Below are positions 1 to 8,846 of a stretch of DNA of 64,000 nucleotides, piece after piece. The translations under genes and the position numbers were made by a program. The DNA is taken from positions 123,475 through 187,474 of the forward strand of contig CAZTBW010000007.1 of NCBI GenBank assembly GCA_964612555.1, given 5' to 3'. Below the pieces are notes generated by a model, which worked only from the letters and a program-made list of their open reading frames with translations, did not search any database and was not told the DNA's origin. How positions within the stretch are numbered: position 1 is the first letter of the stretch; the number at the start of each line of letters is the position of its first letter. Origin of the DNA: DAOLCO01 sp964612555. GTDB lineage: Bacteria; Bdellovibrionota_C; UBA2361; SZUA-149; DAOLCO01.

Positions 1-536
1 GCAGCTCTGACTTGTGCCTGAATGATATTTATTTGTGGTTTTCTTAATACAAGTGAGAGGTCGGCATCATTTATGGTTTCGGCAAGGAGTTTATACTCTG
101 CTTCTGCAATTGCCTGATTCCCTTGTTCTATAGCAAGGTTTGCCTGTGCCGTTTCAAGCTCGCTCATCCTTTGACTTAAGGCAAGTGTGTAGTCTGTCGG
201 GTCAAGTTTGAGAATGATATCTCCCTGCTTCAGCACTCCTCCGGGGACAAAGTTTTTATGTACTTCGATAACTTCTCCATTAACTCTTGACTGTAGTGGT
301 ATTTCTATCGCAGGTTTGACAATCCCCAGTGCTTCAATGGTTGCTGCCTCGGATGTTTTCTCAGCAGGAAGCACCTCAACCAGTAATGGTTGTTGTATTT
401 TCTGTGTCTTTACCGGTGTTGGTTTTGTAAGGATAAAGAAGTAGTACAGAGCAATGCCAAGAAGGATGATGAAAAAAGGGAAGGCTCTTGCCGTGAGAAT
501 CGATGAGAAGCTCTGAGTGGTGAATCGAATTGTCAT
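1..536 (-). CDS. RND efflux periplasmic adaptor (HlyD/MFP family), 3' part cut by window edge
   Basis: Seen: an open frame starts at ATG 536-534 and runs off the left edge. It has an N-terminal membrane segment (about residues 15-33), then a lipoyl/biotinyl-type hybrid segment with 'PLQSRVNGEV' and 'GDIILKLDPTDY', then a heptad-rich stretch. This is the order found in membrane fusion proteins that bridge an inner-membrane RND pump to an outer-membrane channel. The start overlaps the stop of the upstream outer-membrane lipoprotein gene as ATGA, so the two are translationally coupled. Inferred: the RND pump gene lies further left, outside the window. The substrate cannot be read from the sequence. 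Confidence 0.88.
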   Translation of the reverse strand, partial: MTIRFTTQSFSSILTARAFPFFIILLGIALYYFFILTKPTPVKTQKIQQPLLVEVLPAEKTSEAATIEALGIVKPAIEIPLQSRVNGEVIEVHKNFVPGGVLKQGDIILKLDPTDYTLALSQRMSELETAQANLAIEQGNQAIAEAEYKLLAETINDADLSLVLRKPQINIIQAQVRA

Positions 537-1969
537 ATTTGTATTTCCCAACTTCCTGCAAGTGCACGATATAGTGATAGTCTGTATGAAAGGAGATCCC
601 TTCTTGCACTGAGAACGGTTCTTTCAAGGGATTGGGTATTGGTAAGAGCGGTCAACACATCCAGATACTGAACCATGCCCTTTGCATATCGCTCCTGAAG
701 GCGGGCAAGTACGGTTTGGGATATTGCAAGCTGCCTCTCAAGGCTTTCAAGGGTTTTTTTCTGATAGTATTCTCCGGTAAGGGCATTCTCTACTTCGGTG
801 ATAGATTGAAGGATGACATTTGAATAATCGTTGAGCCGTTCTGAAAGGACTGCCTTGTTCCTGTCAACTTCTGCTGATCTCATACCTGCATCGAAGAGCG
901 GACCTGCAATGTTTGCCGCAAAATTCAATAACCAGTCATCCAGTACTTCCCGAAACTCTGTTGTGTTTGTTGATAAACCCGCAGTGAAAGAAAGTCGAGG
1001 CAGTCTGTCGGCTATGGCAGCTCCCAGATTATGATTTGCCTGTTTTACCAAAAAGAGATTTTTTCGGATGTCGGGACGCCTAGTGAGAAGATCTCCAGGA
1101 ATGCCAGTCTCGGGGGGAGGGGGTAGAGAGATAAAAGCCTTAAAGCTATCCTCAATTACCTGGTTTTGTTCTTCCTCGCTTTTTGATGTCCAGAAGGAGT
1201 CATTGGAAGGGGCTTTTCCTCTGAGTATTGCAAGTTGATTTTTACTGATTTGGAGTCGTGCGGTAGTAAGTGCCTTTTCGCTTTTAATTGATTCGAGGAG
1301 TTGTTCCTGTCTCATTACATCAGCGATTGATACTTGTCCGTTTGAAAACCTGAGGAGTGTCAGAGATAGCGTTTTCTTGTTGATATCTTTTTGAGTGTTA
1401 AGAATTTTCAATTGATTGCTCAACTCAAGAATATCAAACCAGGTACTTGCAATTTCAGCAGAAAGCGAAATTGCTGCGGTATATAAATCTTCTTCCGTTG
1501 CCTTAAAGTTCATTTGGGCAGCGCTGCGTATGTCGTGAAGGCGACCCCACACGTCAAGCTCATAATTCGCAGTAAATCTCATAATAAAGTTACTGCGCCA
1601 GTTCGTTCTCACCTGTTCTCCGAAGAATTGACGGAGCTCCGCTCTTTGAGTGGAACCGCTTACTTCTATCTGAGGATATAGTGCCGCTCCTTCTCTCCTT
1701 AAAGTAGCTCCCGCCTGGTGCAGCCTGTCCCATGCGCTTTTTAAATTGAAGTTTGAAGTTAAACCTTCTTCTATAAGAGCGTGTAAGTGAGCATCGTTAA
1801 AACTCTCCCACCACTTTTCGGGAAGAGGAATACTTGATTCTTCAGATGAGTGAGTTTTTTTGCTCGCGTACGTATCATTTTCAGATACCACCTCAGTGGT
1901 GATATTCTGACTTGTTGAGCATGAAGCGCACAGTAGTAAACACCAGGAAATCAGATTTCTATATTCCAT
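533..1969 (-). CDS. Outer-membrane efflux lipoprotein (TolC/OprM/NodT family)
   Basis: This is the outer-membrane exit duct of a tripartite efflux system, a trimer that forms a beta-barrel and a periplasmic tunnel. Seen: about 478 aa with a hydrophobic signal ending in 'LLCASCSTS', a plausible lipobox with Cys as lipidation site. After it come two OEP repeats rich in helical segments, with 'NYELDVWGRL' in the first and 'TRRPDIR' plus 'GPLFDAGM' in the second, all typical of NodT-type lipoproteins. I chose ATG 1969 because it puts the signal peptide at the N-terminus; an in-frame ATG at 2011 would add 14 residues. The next gene downstream, the periplasmic adaptor, overlaps it by ATGA. Confidence 0.9.
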   Translation of the reverse strand: MEYRNLISWCLLLCASCSTSQNITTEVVSENDTYASKKTHSSEESSIPLPEKWWESFNDAHLHALIEEGLTSNFNLKSAWDRLHQAGATLRREGAALYPQIEVSGSTQRAELRQFFGEQVRTNWRSNFIMRFTANYELDVWGRLHDIRSAAQMNFKATEEDLYTAAISLSAEIASTWFDILELSNQLKILNTQKDINKKTLSLTLLRFSNGQVSIADVMRQEQLLESIKSEKALTTARLQISKNQLAILRGKAPSNDSFWTSKSEEEQNQVIEDSFKAFISLPPPPETGIPGDLLTRRPDIRKNLFLVKQANHNLGAAIADRLPRLSFTAGLSTNTTEFREVLDDWLLNFAANIAGPLFDAGMRSAEVDRNKAVLSERLNDYSNVILQSITEVENALTGEYYQKKTLESLERQLAISQTVLARLQERYAKGMVQYLDVLTALTNTQSLERTVLSARRDLLSYRLSLYRALAGSWEIQI

Positions 1970-2081
1970 GTTCTGTAGTATTGATGAAACACATGAGCGC
2001 CACAACTGCATGAATAGAACTAACTCTAAAAAATTACAACTAAAATAATATACTTTAAGGCGCTTGCAAACATATTTAAAT

Positions 2082-3185
2082 TCAATCGAGAATCGGGTGA
2101 AGCAATATCTCCTTGATGTTTTTTCTCTGAAGTCCTCTTTGGATAAGTAGCTTGAGAGGTTTTCCGGGGTCGCTCTTCATTATGACACTGTTGGCTTCGT
2201 CCTTGTTGGAGATCTTCTGATCATTTATTTCGAGGATAAAATCAGCACGGGATATGTCTATCAGGTAGCGGATAAATGGTCCATTTCGCACGACTCTTTG
2301 CGCCCCTTGTAGTTCGGCTTTGTCGGCAGGTCCTCCTGTTTGAACACTGAGAATGACCGTACCTCTTTCGGTGTTCCCCAGTACTGCCCCTATTTTTGGA
2401 CGAAGTACTTTCCCGAATTTAATCAATTGAGGAAGTACTTTCTTGATATAATTGGAGGGTATGGCAAATCCTATCCCCGCATAAGAACCGGTTTTACTTA
2501 AGATAGCAGTGTTTAGTCCAATGACTTCTCCTGCCATATTAATTAAAGGTCCTCCAGAGTTGCCCGGGTTAATTGCCGCATCGGTTTGAATGACGTCTTC
2601 TATGAGCGTACCACGATCACTCCGGATGCTCCTTCCGAGGCTGGAAACAATACCCTTGGTAAGAGTTCTGTTAAGACCAAAAGGGTTTCCTATGGCAAGT
2701 ACACTTTGCCCTACTTCAAGAATGTTCGAGTCTCCCAGTGGCAGTTCTGTAAGATCATCAGGAGGGTTTACTATGCGAAGGAGCGCAAGCTCGTTATCTG
2801 GATCTTCTCCAATCAGTTCTACCTCATAGGACTGACCATCTGATAAAGTAGCCTGCACATGACTTGCCCCCTTGATAACATGAAAATTTGTCACCAGAAG
2901 AGCTTTTTTTGCATCTATAATCACCCCTGAGCCAGACCCTTCCTGAAACACAGGGAAAAAGAAATCCTGCGCAATAGTTTGGGTGTTCAGATTGACAACT
3001 GCCTTGTTGGCATTTTTGTAAACTGAGATGGTGGTTTTTTCAGATTCAAGAGAGGAAATTTCCTGTGAGCCGGCATCATTTTTCAGTAGTGTTAGCAGAA
3101 CTGCGATGAAAGTTATAAGCAGTACCGGTAGCAGAAGAGTTGAGATGCGATGACTTGAGATGATGTTGTTTTGACTTTTGTTCAT
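2082..3185 (-). CDS. Trypsin-like serine protease with one PDZ domain (HtrA/DegS type)
   Basis: Periplasmic quality-control protease. Seen: a hydrophobic N-terminal anchor (about residues 15-34) with no obvious cleavage site. The chymotrypsin fold follows, with the catalytic triad in order: His in 'VTNFHVIKG', Asp in 'DPDNELALLRI', Ser in 'INPGNSGGPLI'. The C-terminal third is a single PDZ domain ('KAELQGAQRV' to 'GKPLKLLIQRG'). At 367 aa with an uncleaved anchor and one PDZ it resembles DegS or HhoB more than the two-PDZ DegP. DegS normally senses misfolded porins and cuts an anti-sigma factor; no RseA-like gene is in the window, so that role is only possible. No clear Shine-Dalgarno precedes the ATG. 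Confidence 0.9.
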   Translation of the reverse strand: MNKSQNNIISSHRISTLLLPVLLITFIAVLLTLLKNDAGSQEISSLESEKTTISVYKNANKAVVNLNTQTIAQDFFFPVFQEGSGSGVIIDAKKALLVTNFHVIKGASHVQATLSDGQSYEVELIGEDPDNELALLRIVNPPDDLTELPLGDSNILEVGQSVLAIGNPFGLNRTLTKGIVSSLGRSIRSDRGTLIEDVIQTDAAINPGNSGGPLINMAGEVIGLNTAILSKTGSYAGIGFAIPSNYIKKVLPQLIKFGKVLRPKIGAVLGNTERGTVILSVQTGGPADKAELQGAQRVVRNGPFIRYLIDISRADFILEINDQKISNKDEANSVIMKSDPGKPLKLLIQRGLQRKNIKEILLHPILD

Positions 3186-3332
3186 GGGGAATTTTTATTT
3201 TAATATGTCCTATTTGTATATATTTTTTCTATTGATTTGATAAAACAAATTTTATTTTATATACTCCCGATCCATACTAATTTTATAACAATTTAAGTGC
3301 GTTTATCGCATTTTATTAGGGAGTGAAAAGCT

Positions 3333-3566
3333 ATGAAAATAATGCTTTTACTGTGTCTTGTTCTGCTACCCGCTGATGCTTTTGCCTACATCGATCCCGG
3401 GACTGGTAGTTTTATTGTTCAGGTTATCATAGGTACGATTTTGAGTGCTTCTTTTGCAATCAGAATGTACTGGACGAAGCTGAAGCTATTCTTTTTTGGT
3501 CGTAACCAATCTTCCGATGTGAACTCCAATGTGAAAGAGGACCTGCTGGATAATGAAAAAATATAA
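3333..3566 (+). CDS. Small YIDPGTGS-motif secreted/membrane protein (77 aa)
   Basis: Seen: a 77 aa protein with a cleavable-looking signal (about residues 1-18, ending 'ADAFA'), directly followed by 'YIDPGTGS', then one hydrophobic segment (about 27-44) and a basic, polar tail. A GGGAG-type ribosome site lies just upstream of the ATG. Its last 14 bases overlap the methyltransferase start. From memory, short proteins that open with (A)YIDPGTGS recur beside sulfatase-fold and methyltransferase genes in exopolysaccharide-type clusters of many Gram-negatives. I know of no assigned function. The position of the motif right at the predicted mature N-terminus suggests an exposed binding or docking peptide on the periplasmic face (inference). 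Confidence 0.75.
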   Translation: MKIMLLLCLVLLPADAFAYIDPGTGSFIVQVIIGTILSASFAIRMYWTKLKLFFFGRNQSSDVNSNVKEDLLDNEKI

Positions 3567-4938
3567 CAAGGTTTCTTCGTCATTTCGTGATCGAAGTGGT
3601 TTTTTGTATTTTGAAGAGGGGCTGTTGTATAGATATGTCAGTAAAAGCTATGCAGCTGATTATGATTTGCTCAATTCCTCTGGTTTATTGAAGGAACTGT
3701 ATAGAAGAGAGTTTCTGGTTCCACATGAAGAATGTGATGATCGAAAAGACGGGGCACATGCTACACTCCGCCCCGAGTTCCTTGATTTCATATCCTATCC
3801 TTATGAGTGGTGTTTTAGTCAGCTTAGGGATGCAGCGCTGTTGACATTGCGTATTCAGAAGCTTGCGTTGAAGCATTCCATGATTCTGAAAGACGCAAGT
3901 GCGTACAATGTTCAATTTAAGGATGGTCATCCTGTTTTTATAGATATTCTTTCTTTTGAAAAATATGAAGAGGGTGCGCCCTGGGTTGCGTATGGACAGT
4001 TTTGTCGACATTTTCTGGCACCTCTTGCACTCGCGGCATATGTTGATATTCGCTATATTCAAATATTGAGAGACTATATTGATGGAATCCCGTTGGATTT
4101 GGCATCTAAAATATTGCCTGTGAGAACCAACTTTAACTCTTTGTTGTTCCACATTCACATCCATAGCAAACAACAGAAAAAATATGAGAGCATATCGGAT
4201 GATACTGTTCTTAAAAATAACAGGAACAAATTATCCCTGAATAGATTGCTCTCAATAATAGATAGTCTTGAACGTACTATTGCCGGATTAAAATTGGGGA
4301 AGATAGAAACGGAATGGGGAGATTATTATCGTGCGACCAACTATAATGAAGAGGCAAGATCAAACAAAGTAACTATTGTCAGCGATCTGCTTTCCAAAAT
4401 AAAACCTTCTTTTGTTGTGGATTTGGGAGGTAATACAGGGGTCTACAGTCGTTTAGCCAGTAATCTTGGGGTTCCTACCATTTGTGCTGATATTGATCCT
4501 CTTGCCGTTGAGTATAACTACAATGAGGTGAAAACTTCCAAGGAGAAGTGCTTGCTTCCTCTTATACTTGATTTATCGAATCCGACCCCAGCCATCGGTT
4601 GGGCTAATGAAGAGAGAGATTCTTTTGTCAGTAGAATCCCCTCTGATGCAACTATACTCTCGCTTGCTTTGATTCATCATCTGGCGATATCCAATAATGT
4701 TCCTTTGGAGAAGCTTGCCCGTTTTTATTCTCAAATTGCCCAGAATTTGATCATAGAATTTGTTCCCAAAGAGGATTCTCAAGTAAAGAAACTCCTGCTT
4801 ACAAGAGAGGATATCTTTCCGGATTACAATGAGAGCGGTTTTGAGGCGGCTTTTACGGAATATTTTACTATTACAGAGAGAGTCAGGATAGAAGGGTCTT
4901 TAAGAACCGTGTATTTTCTGGAACGAGCTCAGAAATAA
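3553..4938 (+). CDS. NoeA-like class I SAM-dependent methyltransferase
   Basis: Seen: 461 aa. The C-terminal half holds a Rossmann methyltransferase with motif I 'VVDLGGNTGVYSRLA' and an acidic end to strand 2 ('ICADIDPLAVE'). The N-terminal half has 'MILKDASAYNVQF' and 'PVFIDILSFE', an arrangement reminiscent of kinase-like phosphotransferase folds (a short K-D-A-x-x-x-N loop then I-D). This two-part layout resembles NoeA-type proteins of nodulation and polysaccharide loci. The gene overlaps the micro-protein upstream by 14 bases and is followed 21 bases later by the sulfatase-fold gene, so the three are probably one transcript. The likely substrate is a glycan or lipid-linked sugar (inference from context). 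Confidence 0.75.
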   Translation: MKKYNKVSSSFRDRSGFLYFEEGLLYRYVSKSYAADYDLLNSSGLLKELYRREFLVPHEECDDRKDGAHATLRPEFLDFISYPYEWCFSQLRDAALLTLRIQKLALKHSMILKDASAYNVQFKDGHPVFIDILSFEKYEEGAPWVAYGQFCRHFLAPLALAAYVDIRYIQILRDYIDGIPLDLASKILPVRTNFNSLLFHIHIHSKQQKKYESISDDTVLKNNRNKLSLNRLLSIIDSLERTIAGLKLGKIETEWGDYYRATNYNEEARSNKVTIVSDLLSKIKPSFVVDLGGNTGVYSRLASNLGVPTICADIDPLAVEYNYNEVKTSKEKCLLPLILDLSNPTPAIGWANEERDSFVSRIPSDATILSLALIHHLAISNNVPLEKLARFYSQIAQNLIIEFVPKEDSQVKKLLLTREDIFPDYNESGFEAAFTEYFTITERVRIEGSLRTVYFLERAQK

Positions 4939-4961
4939 GTAACAATGAAATAAGTAACAAT
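4932..4961 (+). repeat. 15-bp tandem duplication at a gene junction, creating a two-codon mini-ORF
   Basis: The sequence GAAATAAGTAACAAT occurs twice in direct succession (4932-4946 and 4947-4961). The first copy holds the stop of the methyltransferase gene (4936-4938). The join makes ATG AAA TAA at 4945-4953, and the second copy supplies the start of the next gene (ATG 4960). Confidence 0.95.
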
Positions 4962-6852
4962 GCAGAATAAATATGCAGCTCCGATAAGAGTGATAGCGTT
5001 TACTGTCGGGGTGGTGTTTTTTTACATTTTTCTTGAATGGATTTTCATTATTACCAAGCCTTCGTATATGAATGTGCTTGGTTTTCTTAAAAAAGCCGAG
5101 GTGGGGCTGGTTTCAGCATCTTTTTTCTCTCTCTTGCTGCTATTGGTATTAGTGGTGCTGATGTGTAGTACCCTACTCTTGAATGTATGTTCCCCATTTA
5201 AGAAAAAAATAAGTTTTCTGTATGTTGGTAACATCGTACCGTCTTTTTTGCTTACTTCTCTTTCCTTGTTGTTGTTTGATAATTTTACATACACGCTATT
5301 TGGTTTTGGTATTGTTCATTCGTATTCTCTGTATCGGGTGTTCCTCGCGATTTCCTTTTTACTTGTGTTTGGGTATCTGTTCAAAAAGAACTTACATTTG
5401 CTCATTTATGGTTCTCATGTTTTTTGGCGTAAACTTTTTTTTGTCTCTTTAGCTTTTGTCGCGATTCCCCTTTTTTATTTTTTACTCCGTTATGATTTAA
5501 AAACAACATTTGATGTTCAAGATGTTTCTACGGCATCAAAGAAACCTAATATCATTTTGATTCAAGGTGATGGGATAGAGGCGTCTCATACCTCTTTATA
5601 CGGATACGAACGGGAGACGACCCCGGTACTGGCAGAAATAGCAGAAACCTCTCTTGTGGCTGAAAATGCATATGCAAACTGTGGTAATACCACCGGTTCT
5701 TTCACCTCACTCTTAACGGGGAAACATCCTTTGAAAACAAGAGTGGTGTATCCTCCTGACATTTTGAGAGGTAATAATGCATATGAGCATCTTCCCGGTG
5801 TTTTAAAATCTCTGGGGTACCATACGGTGCAAGTTACGCATCCTCATTTTATTGATGCACGTACGGTGAATATGCTCAATTCTTTTGACATAACAAACGG
5901 GGTAAATGTTTCTTCAAACAAGATGCAGACTTTTCTGGAAAAAATTATACCAAATGATTTTGCGTACTTTATACATGAAATTACAGACCGTATTTTAAAT
6001 CGTCTTTTCCATATTTATTTTATAGAAGAGATGGAAAATCCATATGCACTTGTTTTCGAACCGTCTGAACGCCTGAATGACAAAAGTCGTTTATCGAAAA
6101 TCCTTGAGCTGATCGAATCGAAAAAAGAACCATTTTTTCTTCATGCCCATTTCATGGGTACTCATGGTTCAAAGTTTCGTCCCGGGGTGCAGAAATTTTC
6201 CCAGGGGAAGGATTTAAACACGCAAGATCCCTGGGATACCGATTTGTATGATGATAGCATACTGGAGTTTGATACCGCCTTGGGTGAAATATTTTCCGCA
6301 TTAAAGAAACATGATCTTTTTGAAAATTCCATCCTTATTATAGGGAGTGATCATGGACAAAAATACAAGAATTCCCGAGTACCTTTTATAATAAGATTTC
6401 CAAATGGTGAGTATGCGGGAAGGCTTACTACCAATGCTCAAAATATGGATGTCGCACCAACTATTCTGGATTATTTGGGAGTGAAAAAACTTGAGGGGAT
6501 GGAAGGGGAATCTCTTATACAATCCGTTTCACAGCGATACATTTTTACTACGGTAGTTGCATATCAGGAAAAACATCAGGATGGTCTATGGGCTATTAAT
6601 CTTCAAAAGCTTAAACCACCGTTTTTCCAGTTTAGAAAAATAAGTACCAATTATTGCAATTACTGGTATGAACTGGATTTGATTAATTTGGAATTTGAGT
6701 CGGGGAATATTAATGGACACACCGCTCCATGTGACGAGGGTAGTGTGCCAGATGAGCAAGAGGTGTTAGGAGTGCTAACTTCCTATCTTAATGAATCTTC
6801 TTTTGATGTATCCTCTTTGAAAAATTTGCTATCATCTGGTGATAGTGAATAG
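4960..6852 (+). CDS. Inner-membrane sulfatase-fold enzyme (alkaline-phosphatase superfamily)
   Basis: Seen: 630 aa. The first ~180 residues contain about five membrane segments. A periplasmic sulfatase domain follows: the metal-site strand is 'NIILIQGDGIEASH', the nucleophile region is 'NCGNTTGSFTSLLTG' (Thr/Ser rather than the CxPSR signature that matures to formylglycine), and the C-terminal metal motif is 'IIGSDHGQK'. The layout matches LtaS, OpgB/MdoB and lipid A phosphoethanolamine transferases more than soluble sulfatases. The expected reaction is transfer or hydrolysis of a phospho- or sulfo-group on a surface glycan or lipid. There is no strong ribosome site, and translation may be coupled to the upstream gene. 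The 3' end overlaps the opposite-strand gene by 21 bases. Confidence 0.82.
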   Translation: MQNKYAAPIRVIAFTVGVVFFYIFLEWIFIITKPSYMNVLGFLKKAEVGLVSASFFSLLLLLVLVVLMCSTLLLNVCSPFKKKISFLYVGNIVPSFLLTSLSLLLFDNFTYTLFGFGIVHSYSLYRVFLAISFLLVFGYLFKKNLHLLIYGSHVFWRKLFFVSLAFVAIPLFYFLLRYDLKTTFDVQDVSTASKKPNIILIQGDGIEASHTSLYGYERETTPVLAEIAETSLVAENAYANCGNTTGSFTSLLTGKHPLKTRVVYPPDILRGNNAYEHLPGVLKSLGYHTVQVTHPHFIDARTVNMLNSFDITNGVNVSSNKMQTFLEKIIPNDFAYFIHEITDRILNRLFHIYFIEEMENPYALVFEPSERLNDKSRLSKILELIESKKEPFFLHAHFMGTHGSKFRPGVQKFSQGKDLNTQDPWDTDLYDDSILEFDTALGEIFSALKKHDLFENSILIIGSDHGQKYKNSRVPFIIRFPNGEYAGRLTTNAQNMDVAPTILDYLGVKKLEGMEGESLIQSVSQRYIFTTVVAYQEKHQDGLWAINLQKLKPPFFQFRKISTNYCNYWYELDLINLEFESGNINGHTAPCDEGSVPDEQEVLGVLTSYLNESSFDVSSLKNLLSSGDSE

Positions 6853-7227
6853 CGCCTCGTTTGAAACAAGATTACTGTCTTTGTTGATTACTAAAACACG
6901 ATGTGTTCCGGTTTGAGAAGAAAGTCTGTCAGGAAGTGAGGCGGTAACAAGACTTTTCTTGGAGTTAACGGTTGTTACCAGATCTTCTCCATTCCAGTTG
7001 ACCGTGGTGAAAGTTGAGATTTCTCCTTCCATTTTGAACCATAGTGTTGCCGGTTTTCCCGAACCAATTTCCTGAGAGGTACGCGCTTGAAAACTCACAG
7101 GACCATATTTTACTATCGTCAAGGACTTATTGTAGTTGAAACTGATGAGGTTCCAATACAGGATAAAAATAATCCATATACTTGCGTGGATAAACAGATT
7201 TTTCCTTGTAGAAGCATTCTTTATCAT
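6832..7227 (-). CDS. Small anchored protein with a beta-rich exported domain, unknown function
   Basis: Seen: 131 aa with an N-terminal hydrophobic segment (about residues 11-27), then a Ser/Thr-rich domain of alternating polar and hydrophobic residues that looks like an Ig/IPT-type beta sandwich (for example 'SFQARTSQEIGSGKPATLWF' and 'TGTHRVLVIN'). No catalytic motif is visible. It lies 5 bases downstream of the second sulfatase-fold gene on the same strand, so the two are probably co-transcribed. Its 3' end overlaps the converging sulfatase-fold gene. I do not recognise a family. A role as periplasmic accessory or substrate-recognition subunit of the neighbouring enzyme is conjecture. Confidence 0.65.
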   Translation of the reverse strand: MIKNASTRKNLFIHASIWIIFILYWNLISFNYNKSLTIVKYGPVSFQARTSQEIGSGKPATLWFKMEGEISTFTTVNWNGEDLVTTVNSKKSLVTASLPDRLSSQTGTHRVLVINKDSNLVSNEALFTITR

Positions 7228-7232
7228 GATTT

Positions 7233-8783
7233 TTACTCAGTATGTAGATTGTAGTTTTCTTTGAAAACCGAATTGAAAATTAAAGGAAATGTATTGATGG
7301 GTAGAAAATCATCCGGGATGGCTTGGAAATAATCTTCGGGAAGATAGATAGTGTAGAATATTTTTTCCCATTCTTGTGCGGCTTCAGGCAGTGAGTTGAG
7401 GTTTTTTGTCTCTGTGCCCAGCCCTCCACGTATTCCATGATCTGATTGTATGACGATAATGAAGGGTTTGTCGGAAGTAGTAAAGATTTCAGTAACGAGT
7501 TCCTGAATGACTTTGCTACCGTATTTGTAAGAACCCAGATAATATTTTTTGTCTTTCCAGTTGTTACGTACCGCAAGTGAAACCATGTTCCCATTTTCAT
7601 CGAAAACAAAAGGAGTATGTGTGATCATAAAATGTGTAAAAACCAGTTTGGGAGAATCTCCTTTGATGGCATCTTTGGTTATTTGAATTTTAGCCAGTTC
7701 GTTTTCTCTTTCCATCAGTCCTTTTTCGACCATTTTGAAATAGTACGGTCTGAAGATGGAAGTTTTTAAAAGCATTGATCGGAAAGGAGATAAGTCAGAG
7801 CCGGAAACATTGACTGATTTGGAAAGTGTTGAATAATCAAGATCAGCATGTGGGTTATGGTAGTTTCCATGATTCAGTTTTTGATCTGAATTGTATATGA
7901 TCTTGTAGTTTTTTTGTTTCAGATATTTAAAAACGTCATTATTCAGAATTTTGGCATAAATTTCTTTTGTGCTTAAGCCTTTATCCGGATATTCCATATT
8001 GAAATATGTGTATAGAGAATACCAGGTGGATGAATATCTGGTAGCGCTTGAAGATGTGGTCTGAAAATTTTTCTCTGTGAGGAAATCCAGGAGATCTTTA
8101 TTTTCGAAATCGTAAATCCTTTTTGCCGTATCCACGGAAGCGAATTCATCAAATATAAAATAATAGATATCGGGAAATGAATCGCTTTGGATTGAAGCAT
8201 CTTGATCTGAAAGATTTTCAGATGCATCGGTGTGCAGGGTCGTTTCAGGGGTGACATCCTGAGCGATTTTTAATGTCTCGGACTGAGATGTTTCAGAGTT
8301 TGAGAGCAGTGCGTTGTATCCAAGATTGATAACATTTAGAGAAACAAGGGTAACAGAGAGTATATTCAGGAGCTGGGTAATGGGAAGCAGATTAAGGCGT
8401 GTATTTTTCAGAATGTATATCAGGTAAAACCATATCAGCAGTACCAGGGGAATAAATTGCAGGTGGCGAAACTGAGGTACAAAATATCCCTTTATTTCCA
8501 GATACTCAAATGGATGACCATATATCATTGTTATCAGAAGCCCAAACGATGCTGCAATAGCCGCCTTATTTTTATCGGCTAAGAGAAGGCGCAAGGCTTT
8601 TAAAGTTAAAAAGCAGATCAGGAGCATTACTCCCAATACTATCCACAGTTCCCGGTAATATACTTCGGATGAGTTGTGAGCAAAAATAAATAAAATCGGA
8701 TATATGGAAAGAAGATATGGGAACATGATTCTGTATAGTTTTGTTAAGGCAAAAAATGTATCAATGATCAGCTGAAATGGCAA
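7233..8783 (-). CDS. Membrane-anchored sulfatase-domain protein
   Basis: Seen: 516 aa. About five hydrophobic segments fill residues 1-165, followed by a low-complexity linker rich in Ser, Thr, Asp and Glu (about 165-202), then a sulfatase fold beginning 'FPDIYYFIFDEFAS'. The nucleophile region 'SSATRYSSTWYSLYTYFNM' offers Ser/Thr and no Cys, and the C-terminal metal site is 'IVIQSDHGIRG'. It belongs to the same superfamily as the converging enzyme at 4960-6852 but is clearly divergent from it, so it is not a recent duplicate. It forms a unit with the small gene just downstream. Expected to act on the outer face of the inner membrane on a glycan or lipid head group; the substrate is unknown. 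Confidence 0.78.
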   Translation of the reverse strand: MPFQLIIDTFFALTKLYRIMFPYLLSIYPILFIFAHNSSEVYYRELWIVLGVMLLICFLTLKALRLLLADKNKAAIAASFGLLITMIYGHPFEYLEIKGYFVPQFRHLQFIPLVLLIWFYLIYILKNTRLNLLPITQLLNILSVTLVSLNVINLGYNALLSNSETSQSETLKIAQDVTPETTLHTDASENLSDQDASIQSDSFPDIYYFIFDEFASVDTAKRIYDFENKDLLDFLTEKNFQTTSSSATRYSSTWYSLYTYFNMEYPDKGLSTKEIYAKILNNDVFKYLKQKNYKIIYNSDQKLNHGNYHNPHADLDYSTLSKSVNVSGSDLSPFRSMLLKTSIFRPYYFKMVEKGLMERENELAKIQITKDAIKGDSPKLVFTHFMITHTPFVFDENGNMVSLAVRNNWKDKKYYLGSYKYGSKVIQELVTEIFTTSDKPFIIVIQSDHGIRGGLGTETKNLNSLPEAAQEWEKIFYTIYLPEDYFQAIPDDFLPINTFPLIFNSVFKENYNLHTE

Positions 8784-8846
8784 CCAGTCGGGAAGCCTTG
8801 AAATCAGGAAAAACGATCATCTTTTACTTTTTTGATGCCCCTCGTT

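Noticed and set aside
3685..4173. 162-codon minus-strand open frame inside the methyltransferase gene
   Set aside because: Antisense shadow with biased, Cys/Ile-rich composition and no ribosome site.
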